Below the pieces are notes generated by a model. That model ran no database searches and was not told the DNA's origin. It saw only the letters and a program-made list of their open reading frames with translations. DNA of 64,000 nt, taken from an uncultured beta proteobacterium (GTDB lineage: Bacteria; Pseudomonadota; Gammaproteobacteria; Burkholderiales; Burkholderiaceae_C). The translations under genes were made by a program, and so were the position numbers. The stretch is taken from NCBI GenBank assembly GCA_903828665.1, contig CAIKMZ010000007.1, positions 1 through 64,000 on the forward strand, given 5' to 3'. Of this stretch, positions 8,395-17,315 are shown piece after piece; the first letter of the stretch is position 1; each line of letters opens with the position of its first letter.

Positions 8395-8736
8395 TCAGTC
8401 TTGGACCTGGCGGTTGCGGCGCTCGGTCTCCCGGCGCAAGCGCTCTCGGCGCTCCGCCTTGCGACGATCAACTTCCATGCGATCCGCTTCCCCGGCAGGG
8501 GCCACCCTGCGATCAGTAGCCCTGCGCTCGACGGCTCTGCGATCGGTTGCCCGCCGTTTTTGACCGAGTCGATAGCCTCGTCTCATCCAGCCGATGAATA
8601 CGCCTGCTGAAATTAGCAGGCCGCCGCTGAGCACTGAAAGCGCACTGCCTAGATTCACAATCGTCGCGATGCCGCTCGCTACATAAACATAGGGTAGCGC
8701 TTCATACAACCAGTGAGGCTTGTGGAAATCAAACAT
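8395..8736 (-). CDS. Small membrane protein with Arg/Glu-rich tail
   Basis: A 113-residue protein with two predicted hydrophobic segments (about 13-30 and 34-50) and a highly charged C-terminal half built on repeated RRATDRR/VERRATDRR-like units. GGAGG sits seven bases before the ATG, which strongly supports translation. The tail is likely cytoplasmic and helical. No function is recognised. The low-complexity tail is encoded by short near-repeats in DNA, so a low-complexity artefact is possible, but the ribosome-binding site and the clean N-terminal membrane hairpin favour a real gene. Confidence 0.6.
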   Translation of the reverse strand: MFDFHKPHWLYEALPYVYVASGIATIVNLGSALSVLSGGLLISAGVFIGWMRRGYRLGQKRRATDRRAVERRATDRRVAPAGEADRMEVDRRKAERRERLRRETERRNRQVQD

Positions 8737-8873
8737 CGGTCAACCTCCGGTTTCAGACAGGGCGATGCTGCTTCGGATTCTAGGTCGGCTGCCGGAACTT
8801 CGAGAGGGAGGCGACCGTCGTAGCGGGTCGCATCCACTCACCAGCAGGTGGCTTTCTTCGCGGGCGCGCAGTG

Positions 8874-10052
8874 CTATTTCTTGACCGCCGCCATGTCCGT
8901 GATGTAAGGCCCGACCACCTTCCACTTGCCGTCCTGGATCTGGGACAGGCGCGAGGCGTCGCTGCCCAGGCGCTTGGTCGGCGAGAACGTGGCCGGCGCG
9001 CTGCCGAAGATGTCGGGCGGGATCGTCATCGTGTCCATGACCTTGATGAAGCTGTCGGTTGTCAGGTTGCGGCCGGCCTTGGTGGCGGCGTTGGCGAAGG
9101 TGTTGATGATCAGGTAGCCGTAGACCGAGAACACGGCCGGGTCTTCGCCGAACTTAGTCTTGTACTTGTTGGCCCAGAAGCGGATCGGCTGCGAGGTTTC
9201 GTCGGTGTAGGGGTTCTGCACGGTCATGGTGGCATACATGCCGTCCATCGCCTTGCCGCCGAGCTTGTGGATCAGGTCGGTGTAGGCGGCGCTGGAGCCC
9301 AGGAACACCGGGTTGAAGCCGGTCTTGCGCGACTCGCCGATGGTGCCGATGGTCTCGCGGATGATGGTGCCCAGCACCACGAGTTCGCAGCCGGCCGCCT
9401 TCATCTTGGCTACCTGCGACGAGAAGTCGGTCGCGCCACGCTTGAACGAAGTCTTCTCGGTGTAGTCCATGCCCATCGACTTCAGGCCTGCTTCGCCGCC
9501 GCGCAGCACTTCGAGCCCGAAGTCGTCGTCCTGAAAAATGGTGCAGACCTTTTTGACGCCTTTTTCCTTGACCATCTGCGGCACGGCGCGCCGGATCTGG
9601 TCATAGTAGGTGGCGGCAAACGAGTACTTGAGCCGGTGGAAGGGTTCGTACATCTCGCGCGCAGCCGTCACCGGGAAGAAGTTGATCACGTTCTTCTCGA
9701 ACTGCACTGGCATCGCTGCCATGTTCTGCGCCGTGCCGATGTGGCCCATCATCATGAAGATCTTGTCCTGATTGACCAGCTTTTGCGCCGCCAGAACCGC
9801 CTTCTTCGGGTCGTAGCCGGAGTCCTCCACGATGAGCCGGATCTTGCGGCCGTTGATGCCGCCCTGCTCGTTGATTTCATCGACGGCGAGCATCATGCCC
9901 AGCCGGTCCTGCTTGCCGAAGCCGGCGAGCGGCCCCGACAGGTCCTGTATCGAGCCGAGCACGATCTCGGTGTCCGTGACGCCCTGCTGGGCGCAATAGA
10001 CGTTCGCCGAGAGGGCGAGCGCCGCGAGTGCAATACCGAACGTCTTCTTCAT
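8874..10052 (-). CDS. ABC transporter periplasmic substrate-binding protein (LivK type)
   Basis: A 392-residue type I periplasmic binding protein of the branched-chain amino acid/amide/carboxylate family. A signal peptide (about 1-21, cleavage probably after YCA) is followed by TDTEIVLGSIQDLSGPLAGFGK, the usual start of the mature LivK fold, and DEINEQGGINGRKI. An AAGGAGA ribosome-binding site lies seven bases before the ATG. It is the last gene of the operon after the ligase (29-bp gap) and presumably delivers substrate to LivHMGF. Relatives in Burkholderiales bind amino acids or aromatic and aliphatic acids; ligand choice cannot be read from the sequence. Confidence 0.88.
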   Translation of the reverse strand: MKKTFGIALAALALSANVYCAQQGVTDTEIVLGSIQDLSGPLAGFGKQDRLGMMLAVDEINEQGGINGRKIRLIVEDSGYDPKKAVLAAQKLVNQDKIFMMMGHIGTAQNMAAMPVQFEKNVINFFPVTAAREMYEPFHRLKYSFAATYYDQIRRAVPQMVKEKGVKKVCTIFQDDDFGLEVLRGGEAGLKSMGMDYTEKTSFKRGATDFSSQVAKMKAAGCELVVLGTIIRETIGTIGESRKTGFNPVFLGSSAAYTDLIHKLGGKAMDGMYATMTVQNPYTDETSQPIRFWANKYKTKFGEDPAVFSVYGYLIINTFANAATKAGRNLTTDSFIKVMDTMTIPPDIFGSAPATFSPTKRLGSDASRLSQIQDGKWKVVGPYITDMAAVKK

Positions 10053-10081
10053 TTTCTGTCTCCTTCAAAAAAACTAGAGTG

Positions 10082-11938
10082 CTACCTGTACATGGCCTCG
10101 ATCCGGGCCGTGTATTTCTTTTCGACCAGTTTGCGCTTGAGTTTCATGGTCGGCGTCAGTTCCTCGTCTTCCGCTGTCAACTGGGTCTCGAGCAGGAAGA
10201 ATTTCTTGATCTGTTCGACGCGCGCGAACTTCTGGTTCACGCGGTCGATCTCGCGCTGGATCAGCGCCTGCACTTCGCGCGAGCGCGTCAGGCTCGCGTA
10301 GTTGCTGAACGGCACGTCCGTGTCCTGCGCGAATTTCTCGACGTTCTCCTGGTCGATCATGATGATGGCCGTGAGGTAGGGGCGCTTATCGCCGATCACC
10401 ACGGCATCGGTGATGTAGGGCGAGAACTTGAGATCGTTCTCTAGTTCGCTCGGCGTCACGTTCTTGCCGCCGGCCGTGATGATGATGTCCTTCATGCGGT
10501 CGGTGATCCGGAAGAAGCCATCGGCGTCCATCACGCCGACGTCGCCAGTGTGCAGCCAACCGTCGGCGTTGATCGTTTCGGTCGTTTTTTCTGGCAGGTT
10601 CAGGTAGCCGGCAAACACATTCCTGCCGCGTACCAGAATCTCGCCCGTGGCGGGGTCGAGCCGCACCTCGTTGAAGGCCGCGGCCGGGCCGATCGAGCCG
10701 GGCTTCATGCGCTCCGCTGGCACGCCGGTGGAGGCGCCGCAGGTCTCCGTCATGCCCCAAACTTCGAGCATCGGCACGCCGAGCGCCAAATACCAGCGCA
10801 CCAGGTCGGGCGAGATCGGCGCCGCGCCCGTGACCAGGAAGCGCGCGCGGTGGATACCGATCATCTTGCGCACGTTGTTCAGCGCCAACCACTGGGCCAG
10901 CTGGAACTTGAGCTTGAGCCAGCGGCCCACGGTCTGGCCGGCGAGCACGCGCTCGGCGATCGCGGTGCCCACGCCAATGCCCCAGGCGTAGGCCGCCTGC
11001 TGCAGGCCGCTGGCCTCCTTGAGCGCGATCATGACGCCCGAGTAGAACTTCTCCCAGACCCGCGGCACCGCGGTGAAAACCGTGGGCGCGATCTCGCGCA
11101 CGTTCTCGGGAATCGTTTCCGGGTTTTCGACGAAGTTAAGCTTGGTTCCGGTGTAGAGCGCAAAGTACTCGCCGCCCATGCGCTCGGCGATGTGGCACAG
11201 CGGCAGGAAGCACATGCGCTCGTCGCGCTCGTCCTGCGCCACCAGCGTGTTGTAGCCGCGCACGGTGTAGACCAGCCCGGCGTGCAGGTGCATCGCGCCC
11301 TTGGGCTTGCCCGTCGTACCCGAGGTGTAGACCAGGATCGCCAGGTCATCCGGTTTGCAGTCTTGCACGCGTTGCTGCAGCGCATCCGGGTGCGCGGCCA
11401 GATAGGCGCGGCCGCGTTCGCGCAGCGCGGCCAGGCTGATGATGGCGGGATCGTTGAGCTGGTGCAGCCCTTCCATGTCGAACACCACCATCGCGCGCAG
11501 CTGGGGCAACTGATCGCGCACTTCGAGCGCCTTGTCGAGCTGCTCGTCGTCCTCCACGAACAGGATGCGGGTGCGCGAGTCTTCGCACAGGTAATGCACC
11601 TGCGACGCGGCGTCGGTCGGGTAGATGCCGTTGGAGACGCCGCCGCAGGACAGCACGGCCAGATCGGCCCAGACCCATTCGACCACCGTGTTGGCGAGGA
11701 TGGAGGCGCATTCGCCGTGCGCGAAGCCCAAGCTCAGCAGGCCGCCGCCGATCTCGCGCACCGCCTCGGCGCACTGGTTCCAACTCCAGGCGCGCCACAG
11801 GCCCAGGTGCTTCTGGCGCAGCCAGGTCGCAGGGCCGCGTTGCGCCACCGCGTTCCAGAACAGCGCGGGAATGGTTTCTCCCGGCAACACGATGTCGCTG
11901 TTGGGCTTGATATGGCTGAGGTCCCAGAGTTGCGTCAT
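10082..11938 (-). CDS. AMP-dependent acyl-CoA synthetase (long-chain fatty acid-CoA ligase type)
   Basis: A 618-residue adenylate-forming ligase that would activate a carboxylic acid to its CoA thioester using ATP. The P-loop motif YTSGTTGKPKGAM occurs near residue 205; VWGMTETCGAST and WLHTGDVGVMDADGFFRITDR, with KDIIITAGGKNVTPSE after it, are the A5-A8 core motifs. Length and the split between large and small domains match FadD15-like enzymes. It is embedded in the liv operon, five bases after livF, so the imported compound is probably a carboxylic acid activated on entry and fed to the dehydrogenase or mutase. Chain length is not predictable here. Confidence 0.9.
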   Translation of the reverse strand: MTQLWDLSHIKPNSDIVLPGETIPALFWNAVAQRGPATWLRQKHLGLWRAWSWNQCAEAVREIGGGLLSLGFAHGECASILANTVVEWVWADLAVLSCGGVSNGIYPTDAASQVHYLCEDSRTRILFVEDDEQLDKALEVRDQLPQLRAMVVFDMEGLHQLNDPAIISLAALRERGRAYLAAHPDALQQRVQDCKPDDLAILVYTSGTTGKPKGAMHLHAGLVYTVRGYNTLVAQDERDERMCFLPLCHIAERMGGEYFALYTGTKLNFVENPETIPENVREIAPTVFTAVPRVWEKFYSGVMIALKEASGLQQAAYAWGIGVGTAIAERVLAGQTVGRWLKLKFQLAQWLALNNVRKMIGIHRARFLVTGAAPISPDLVRWYLALGVPMLEVWGMTETCGASTGVPAERMKPGSIGPAAAFNEVRLDPATGEILVRGRNVFAGYLNLPEKTTETINADGWLHTGDVGVMDADGFFRITDRMKDIIITAGGKNVTPSELENDLKFSPYITDAVVIGDKRPYLTAIIMIDQENVEKFAQDTDVPFSNYASLTRSREVQALIQREIDRVNQKFARVEQIKKFFLLETQLTAEDEELTPTMKLKRKLVEKKYTARIEAMYR

Positions 11939-11943
11939 GCCGG

Positions 11944-12741
11944 TTATCTCCAGGTCTTCTTCTTTTTCCAGCGCCGCTCGCCGCGCACGCCGTCGTCGCG
12001 CAGGCCGAGGTAGAACTCCTTGATGTCGTCCTTCTCGCGCAGGTGGGCGCAGGTGTCTTCCATCACGATACGGCCGTTCTCGAGGACGTAGCCATAGTCG
12101 GAGGCGTTGAGCGCCATGTTCGCGTTCTGCTCTACCAGCAGGATGGTGGTGCCGCGCTCGCGGTTGATGCGCACGACGATCTCGAAGATCTCCTTGGTCA
12201 GTTTGGGCGACAGTCCCAGGCTTGGCTCATCAAGCAGCATCAGGTTGGGGTCGGCCATCAGCGCGCGCGAGATCGCCAGCATCTGCTGCTGGCCGCCCGA
12301 AAGCAGGCCGGCATCCTGCGCGCTGCGCTCGCGCAGAATCGGGAAGTAGGCGAACACGGTCTCGATGTCGCGCGCCACTCCGTCGCGGTCCTTGCGCGTG
12401 TAGGCGCCCATCAGCAGGTTCTCGCGCACGCTCAGCAGCGGGAACACTTCGCGCCCCTCCGGCACATGGCTCAGGCCCTGCTGCACGATGGCGGTCGGGT
12501 CCTGAGCCGTGATGTCGTTGCCCTTGAACTCGATCGAGCCCTTGCGCGGGTCGATGATTCCGGAGATAGTCTTCAGAATGGTCGTCTTGCCCGCGCCGTT
12601 GGAGCCCAGCACGGTGGCGATTTCGCCCCGGCGCACCTGCAGGCTCACCCCCCGGATCGCCTTGATCGGGCCGTAGGCGCTCTCGACGTTGAGCAGTCGC
12701 AGCACCGGTGCGTCACTGATGGCGGGTGCGCTGCTGCTCAT
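11944..12741 (-). CDS. livF: Branched-chain-type ABC transporter ATPase LivF
   Basis: A 265-residue ATPase of the high-affinity branched-chain amino acid type transporter. Walker A is GSNGAGKTT, the signature is LSGGQQQMLAISRAL, Walker B is LMLLDEPSLGLSP, and the switch histidine position reads ILLVEQN, the LivF variant. A basic tail (RRWKKKKTWR) follows the family's normal end. The ATG at 12741 overlaps the livG stop (ATGA). It pairs with LivG to energise the LivH/LivM channel at the inner membrane. Confidence 0.93.
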   Translation of the reverse strand: MSSSAPAISDAPVLRLLNVESAYGPIKAIRGVSLQVRRGEIATVLGSNGAGKTTILKTISGIIDPRKGSIEFKGNDITAQDPTAIVQQGLSHVPEGREVFPLLSVRENLLMGAYTRKDRDGVARDIETVFAYFPILRERSAQDAGLLSGGQQQMLAISRALMADPNLMLLDEPSLGLSPKLTKEIFEIVVRINRERGTTILLVEQNANMALNASDYGYVLENGRIVMEDTCAHLREKDDIKEFYLGLRDDGVRGERRWKKKKTWR

Positions 12742-13568
12742 GGCCTTGCTCCCTGGCCGGACGCAGGCCGGTGCAGGCTGGAGACGTCCTCGATGGAACC
12801 CAGATAGGCTTCGATCACGCCCGGATCGCTTTGCACCTCGCGCGGCGTGCCGGTCGCGAGCACCCGGCCCTCGCTCATCGCGAGCACGCGGTCCGACACC
12901 TTGGAGACCAGCGTCATGTCGTGCTCCACCATCAGCACCGTGATGCCCAGGTCGTTCTTGATGTCGGCGATCCAGAACGCCATGTCCTCGGTCTCCTCGA
13001 CGTTCAGGCCGCTGGAGGGCTCGTCGAGCAGCAGCAGCTTGGGTTCCGTGCACAGCGCGCGCGCCATCTCAACTACCTTGCGCACGCCGTAGGGCAGGCC
13101 GGCCACCAGCGCATCGCGATGGTGCTGCAGGTCGAGGAACTCGATCACTTCCTCAGCCTTCTCGCGCGCCCTGAGTTCGGCCGCGCGCGTCTTGCGCGTG
13201 AAGAGCAGGTCCTGCCAGAAGCCGGTTTTGCGCTGCGTGTGGCAGCCGATCAGCAGGTTGTGCAGCACGGTGGCGTGTTCGAACAGCTCGATGTTCTGGA
13301 AGGTGCGCGCGATGCCCAGGCCGGCCACATCCTGCGGCGCCTGTTCGGTTAGGCACAGCATACCCTGCGGACCCAGGTAGTCGATCGTGCCGCTGGTGGG
13401 CGTGTAGAGGCGGCTGATCAGATTGAAGACGGTCGTCTTGCCAGCGCCATTGGGCCCGATCAGCGTGAAGACCTCGCTCTGTCGCACATCGAAGCTGACG
13501 TCGTTCACGGCCAGCAGGCCGCCGAAGCGCACGCTCAGGTTCTTGGCTGATAGAAGCGTGGAGGTCAT
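12738..13568 (-). CDS. livG: Branched-chain-type ABC transporter ATPase LivG
   Basis: A 276-residue ATP-binding subunit. Walker [10 protein letters not shown], the LivG-specific [10 protein letters not shown] segment, signature-region [13 protein letters not shown] in place of a canonical LSGGQ, Walker [13 protein letters not shown] and VEHDM with the switch histidine are all visible. The degenerate signature motif is usual for this family. The start overlaps the livM stop by four bases (ATGA) and the end overlaps livF in the same way. It forms the ATPase heterodimer with LivF. Confidence 0.93.
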   Translation of the reverse strand: MTSTLLSAKNLSVRFGGLLAVNDVSFDVRQSEVFTLIGPNGAGKTTVFNLISRLYTPTSGTIDYLGPQGMLCLTEQAPQDVAGLGIARTFQNIELFEHATVLHNLLIGCHTQRKTGFWQDLLFTRKTRAAELRAREKAEEVIEFLDLQHHRDALVAGLPYGVRKVVEMARALCTEPKLLLLDEPSSGLNVEETEDMAFWIADIKNDLGITVLMVEHDMTLVSKVSDRVLAMSEGRVLATGTPREVQSDPGVIEAYLGSIEDVSSLHRPASGQGARP

Positions 13569-14641
13569 TTCAGCCGATCGGATTTTTGGAATGATTTCTG
13601 CCGCTTGAACATGCCCTTGCGGTAGAAAGGAAACATCTGCAGGTAGGTGCGGATCTTGAGCCAGCGGCCGTACAAGCCCTGCGGTTCGAACAGCACGAAG
13701 GCCACGAGCACCGCGCCGTAGACGAAGCCCTGCAGGCCCGGCGCCTGACCGACGCTGGGTGGCAGGTAGTCCTTCACCATGGCAATGAGCTGCGGCATGC
13801 TGATCAGGAAGATGGCGCCCAGAAAGGCGCCGTGCACCGAGCCGACGCCGCCGATCACGATCATCAGCAGCAGGTCGATCGATTGCAGGATGTCGAACTG
13901 ATCTGGCGAGATGAACTGTAGCTTGTGCGCGTACAGCGCGCCGGCCACGCCGGCCAGCGCCGCCGACCAGGCAAACGAGAGCGTCTTGTAGCGCGCCAGG
14001 TGGATGCCCATGCTCTGCGCTGAAATCTCCGAGTCGCGTATCGCGACAAAGGCGCGGCCGGTCGGCGCGCGCAGCAGGTTCAGGATGCCCAGCGTCGCCA
14101 GAACGGTGAGCAGCAGGCAGAGAAAGTAGAAGGCCTCGCCGGAGTCCAGCGTCCAGCCGAAGAAGTCGGGCTTCTTGATGTGGATGCCCGCGTTGCCGCC
14201 GGTGACCGATTCCCAGCGCGCCAGCACTTCCTCGACGATGAAGCCGAAGGACAGAGTTGCCATTCCCAGGTAGATGCCCTTGACGCGCAGCGCCGGCAGG
14301 CCCACCACCACGCCGACCGCCGCCGACAGGCCGGCCGCGCACACCAGTGCCAGAGGAAAGGGCAGTCCGGCATTGGTCAGCACCGCCTGCGTGTAGGCTC
14401 CAACGCCGAGGAAGGCGGCGTGCCCAAGCGAGAACAGGCCGGTGTAGCCGGCCAGCAGCATCAGGCCGAGCCCGGCAATCGCGTAGATCAGCACGAAGGT
14501 CAGCTGCGCCAGCCAGTACTCGGGCACCAGCCAGGGCGCTGCCAGCAGCGCCAGCAGCAGTGCGCCGTACCAGAACACATGGCCGCCGTGCCGGGCCAGC
14601 TTGATGTCCTGTTCGTAGTCGGTCTTGAAAATGAAGCGCAT
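13565..14641 (-). CDS. livM: Branched-chain-type ABC transporter permease LivM
   Basis: A 358-residue inner-membrane permease with about ten hydrophobic segments. [27 protein letters not shown]-type sequence (about residues 52-78) and [19 protein letters not shown] (the cytoplasmic coupling loop) identify LivM. The ATG at 14641 is five bases after the livH stop; longer in-frame extension upstream is antisense to livH and rejected. It forms the translocation path with LivH. Confidence 0.92.
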   Translation of the reverse strand: MRFIFKTDYEQDIKLARHGGHVFWYGALLLALLAAPWLVPEYWLAQLTFVLIYAIAGLGLMLLAGYTGLFSLGHAAFLGVGAYTQAVLTNAGLPFPLALVCAAGLSAAVGVVVGLPALRVKGIYLGMATLSFGFIVEEVLARWESVTGGNAGIHIKKPDFFGWTLDSGEAFYFLCLLLTVLATLGILNLLRAPTGRAFVAIRDSEISAQSMGIHLARYKTLSFAWSAALAGVAGALYAHKLQFISPDQFDILQSIDLLLMIVIGGVGSVHGAFLGAIFLISMPQLIAMVKDYLPPSVGQAPGLQGFVYGAVLVAFVLFEPQGLYGRWLKIRTYLQMFPFYRKGMFKRQKSFQKSDRLK

Positions 14642-14646
14642 CGTGA

Positions 14647-15534
14647 TCAGACCTTCTTGCGGAGCTTTTCGCCGAACAGGCCGTTCGGTTTGACCACCAG
14701 CATGATCAGCACCACGACGTAGGCGGCGGTGTCCTTGAAGCCGTCGGGCAGGTAGAAGCCCGAGAGCGACTCCACGATGCCGATCAGCAGACCGCCGACA
14801 ATGGCGCCGGGCAGGCTGCCAAAGCCGCCGACCACGGCAGCGGGCATGGCCTTGAGGCCGATGAAGCCCATGTTGGCATGCACGAAGGTGATCGGCGCCA
14901 GCAGCAGCCCGGCCACGGCCGCCACGGCCGAGGCCAGTCCCCAGGCCACGCCGTTGAGTTGGCGCACCGGAATGCCCATGTAGTACGCGGCCAACTGGTT
15001 TTGCGACGCCGCTTGCATGGCAATGCCGAGCTTGCTGTAGCGAAACAGCAGGTAGAGCAGGGCGCACAGGATCGATGTGACGGCGATCACGACCATTTGC
15101 TCGACGTTGAGCACCAGACCGGCGAGCTTCCAGATTTGGTCCTTGTAGGGCACTGGCAGCGTGTGGGTCTCGGTGCCGATGCCGGGAATCATGGTGATCA
15201 GGCCGCGCAGCATGTAGCCGATACCGATGGTGAGCATGACCACGGAGAACGCCGGCTGTCCCAGGATCGGGCGGATCACGAGGCGCTCGAGTAGCATACC
15301 GAACAAGGCCATGCCCGCCAGCGTGGAGAGCACCGACAGCCAGTAGGGGAATCCGAAAAACGTCATGGCCGCCAGGCCGCCGAAGGCGCCCAGCATCATA
15401 AGCTCGCCCTGTGCGAAGCTGACGGTCTCGGTGGCCTTGTAGATCAGCACAAAGCCCAGCGCGATTAGTCCGTAGATGCAGCCTTGCGCGATTCCGCTGA
15501 TGAGCAGTTGAAGAAGCTGCAATGGGTCTCCCAT
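14647..15534 (-). CDS. livH: Branched-chain-type ABC transporter permease LivH
   Basis: A 295-residue membrane permease and first gene of the operon livH-livM-livG-livF-ligase-livK. The N-terminal segment QLLISGIAQGCIYGLIALG and the later SFAQGELMMLGAF, together with MGIPVRQLNGVAWGLAS, are LivH hallmarks. It diverges from the crotonase-family gene across 118 bp, which must hold both promoters; a TATAAC box on the reverse strand (15549-15554) is a possible -10 but lacks a good -35 partner. Confidence 0.92.
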   Translation of the reverse strand: MGDPLQLLQLLISGIAQGCIYGLIALGFVLIYKATETVSFAQGELMMLGAFGGLAAMTFFGFPYWLSVLSTLAGMALFGMLLERLVIRPILGQPAFSVVMLTIGIGYMLRGLITMIPGIGTETHTLPVPYKDQIWKLAGLVLNVEQMVVIAVTSILCALLYLLFRYSKLGIAMQAASQNQLAAYYMGIPVRQLNGVAWGLASAVAAVAGLLLAPITFVHANMGFIGLKAMPAAVVGGFGSLPGAIVGGLLIGIVESLSGFYLPDGFKDTAAYVVVLIMLVVKPNGLFGEKLRKKV

Positions 15535-15652
15535 GATTTGGCCTTTCGGTTATAGCGGCAATCCCGGCAAAGGCCGCGAGGGTTTTCACCAAAGGGTTCT
15601 TACCGATGCCCGTCGGTTTGCGTGCGTGGGAAAAGCCGGCATCATGGGGTCC

Positions 15653-16468
15653 ATGAATAACCCTGTTGATATTTCACGGCACGGTGCGGTCACCGTTGTC
15701 AAACTGGAGCGCCCTGATGTGCGTAACGCGGTCGATGCCGCCACGGCGCGCGCGCTGTACGCGGCGTTTCTCGCGTTCGAGGCCGATGATGCGGCGCGTG
15801 TCGCCGTGTTCCATGGCGCGCACGGTCACTTTTGCGCCGGCTGGGACTTGCTCGCCGGCGCCGCATTGGCGGGGTCGGGTGGCACGGGTGCGCAAGACCC
15901 GCTGAGCGGACTCGAGTTTTCGCCGCAGGACTGCGAAGCGCCCGGCCCGCTCGGTCCGATGGGACCGTCGCGTCTGCTGTTGTCCAAGCCGGTGATCGCA
16001 GCCGTCAGCGGCGCGGCCGTGGCCGGTGGCATGGAACTGGCGCTGTGGTGCGACATGCGTGTGATGGACGAGGACGCCTACTTCGGCGTGTTCTGCAGGC
16101 GCTTCGGCGTGCCACTGATCGACGGCGGCACGGTGCGCCTGCCGCGGCTGATCGGCATGGGTCGTGCGCTGGACCTGATCCTCACCGGGCGCAAGGTGGA
16201 AGCGGCGGAGGCCCTGCAGATGGGTTTGTGCAATCGCGTCGTGACCAGCGGGCAGGCCTTGATCGCAGCGCTGGCGCTGGCGCAGCAACTGTGCGAGTTT
16301 CCGCAGGCGACGATGCGGGCCGATCGCCTGAGCGCCTATGCGCAGTGGGATTTGCCGCTGCCGCAGGCCTTGCATCAGGAGTGGCAGCGCGGCAAGCAGT
16401 GCATCGAGGACGGACTGCAGGGCGCGCTGCGCTTTGCCGCCGGCAGCGGCCGCCACGGCAAGTTCTAG
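15653..16468 (+). CDS. Enoyl-CoA hydratase/isomerase (crotonase) family protein
   Basis: A 271-residue crotonase-fold enzyme. The oxyanion-hole segments HFCAGWDL and GAAVAGGMELAL are present. The first catalytic glutamate of classical hydratases is preserved in MELAL, but by hand alignment the second (Glu164 of the rat enzyme, in FGQPEI) falls on a cysteine in FGVFCRRFG. It may therefore be a hydratase variant, isomerase or hydrolase rather than a standard hydratase. The ATG at 15653 was chosen because homology begins there; the open frame extends to 15533 without family features. It is divergent from the liv-ligase operon and 10 bp ahead of the sirtuin gene. Confidence 0.85.
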   Translation: MNNPVDISRHGAVTVVKLERPDVRNAVDAATARALYAAFLAFEADDAARVAVFHGAHGHFCAGWDLLAGAALAGSGGTGAQDPLSGLEFSPQDCEAPGPLGPMGPSRLLLSKPVIAAVSGAAVAGGMELALWCDMRVMDEDAYFGVFCRRFGVPLIDGGTVRLPRLIGMGRALDLILTGRKVEAAEALQMGLCNRVVTSGQALIAALALAQQLCEFPQATMRADRLSAYAQWDLPLPQALHQEWQRGKQCIEDGLQGALRFAAGSGRHGKF

Positions 16469-16478
16469 CGTGGATGGA

Positions 16479-17315
16479 ATGAGCAGGAACCGTGCTGAGG
16501 CGATCCCGCCGGAGCTGACAGCCGCGCTGCAGCATGCGCAGCGCATCGTCGTCTTCACGGGCGCCGGCGTGTCCGCGGAGAGCGGCATACCGACGTTTCG
16601 CGATGCGCTCACCGGATTGTGGGAGCGCTTTGACGCCGAAGACCTGGCCACACCGGAGGCTTTTGCACGCGACCCGGAACTGGTATGGGGCTGGTATGAA
16701 TGGCGGCGCATGCTGGTGCGGCGCACGCAGCCCAATCCGGCGCACCTTGCCATCGTCGAGCTGGCGCGGCATGTGACGCAGCTCACGGTCGTCACGCAAA
16801 ACGTGGACGACCTGCACGAGCGCGCCGGCAGCATCGGCGCGCTGCATCTGCATGGCAGCCTGCACTCGGCGCGCTGCAGCGCTTGCGGGGCGACCCATCT
16901 CTTTGCGCCGGGCATCCCGGATGAGCCTGAAGGCGGGCGCCGCCTGCGCCCGCCGCTGTGCGCGCGATGCGGTGGCTTGATCCGCCCTGGTGTCGTCTGG
17001 TTCGGGGAAAGCCTGCCCGAGGATGTGCTGGCTGGCGCGTTTGCCGCGGCCAGAGCCTGCGATCTGCTGTTGGCCATCGGCACCTCGGGCCTGGTGCAGC
17101 CGGCCGCGCGCATTCCCGCGCTGGCAAGGCAATCGGGCGCGCGGGTGGTTCAGGTCAACCCGACGGCAACCGCACTTGATGACGACTGCACCTGGTCGCT
17201 GCGCGGTGCCGCCGGGCTTGTCTTGCCGCGCCTGCTGGCGTCAGCGTCGATGTTGCCGCACGCCCCGGTGCGCGGCGGGCAGGGCGCTGCTGATCAAGGC
17301 CGCTCCGGCCCATAG
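16479..17315 (+). CDS. Sir2 family NAD-dependent protein deacylase (class III-like)
   Basis: A 278-residue sirtuin that removes acyl groups from lysine using NAD. Motifs: GAGVSAESGIPTFRD (28-42), TQNVDDLHERAG (106-117), catalytic His125 in LHLHGS, four zinc cysteines (Cys133, Cys136, Cys161, Cys164) and VVWFGESLP. Tyr73 and Arg76 form the YxxR pair that in class III sirtuins binds acidic acyl groups such as succinyl, so desuccinylase or demalonylase activity is plausible besides deacetylation. It is probably co-transcribed with the crotonase gene and could regulate the acyl-CoA enzymes nearby. Its last 75 bases overlap the MFS gene tail to tail. Confidence 0.9.
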   Translation: MSRNRAEAIPPELTAALQHAQRIVVFTGAGVSAESGIPTFRDALTGLWERFDAEDLATPEAFARDPELVWGWYEWRRMLVRRTQPNPAHLAIVELARHVTQLTVVTQNVDDLHERAGSIGALHLHGSLHSARCSACGATHLFAPGIPDEPEGGRRLRPPLCARCGGLIRPGVVWFGESLPEDVLAGAFAAARACDLLLAIGTSGLVQPAARIPALARQSGARVVQVNPTATALDDDCTWSLRGAAGLVLPRLLASASMLPHAPVRGGQGAADQGRSGP

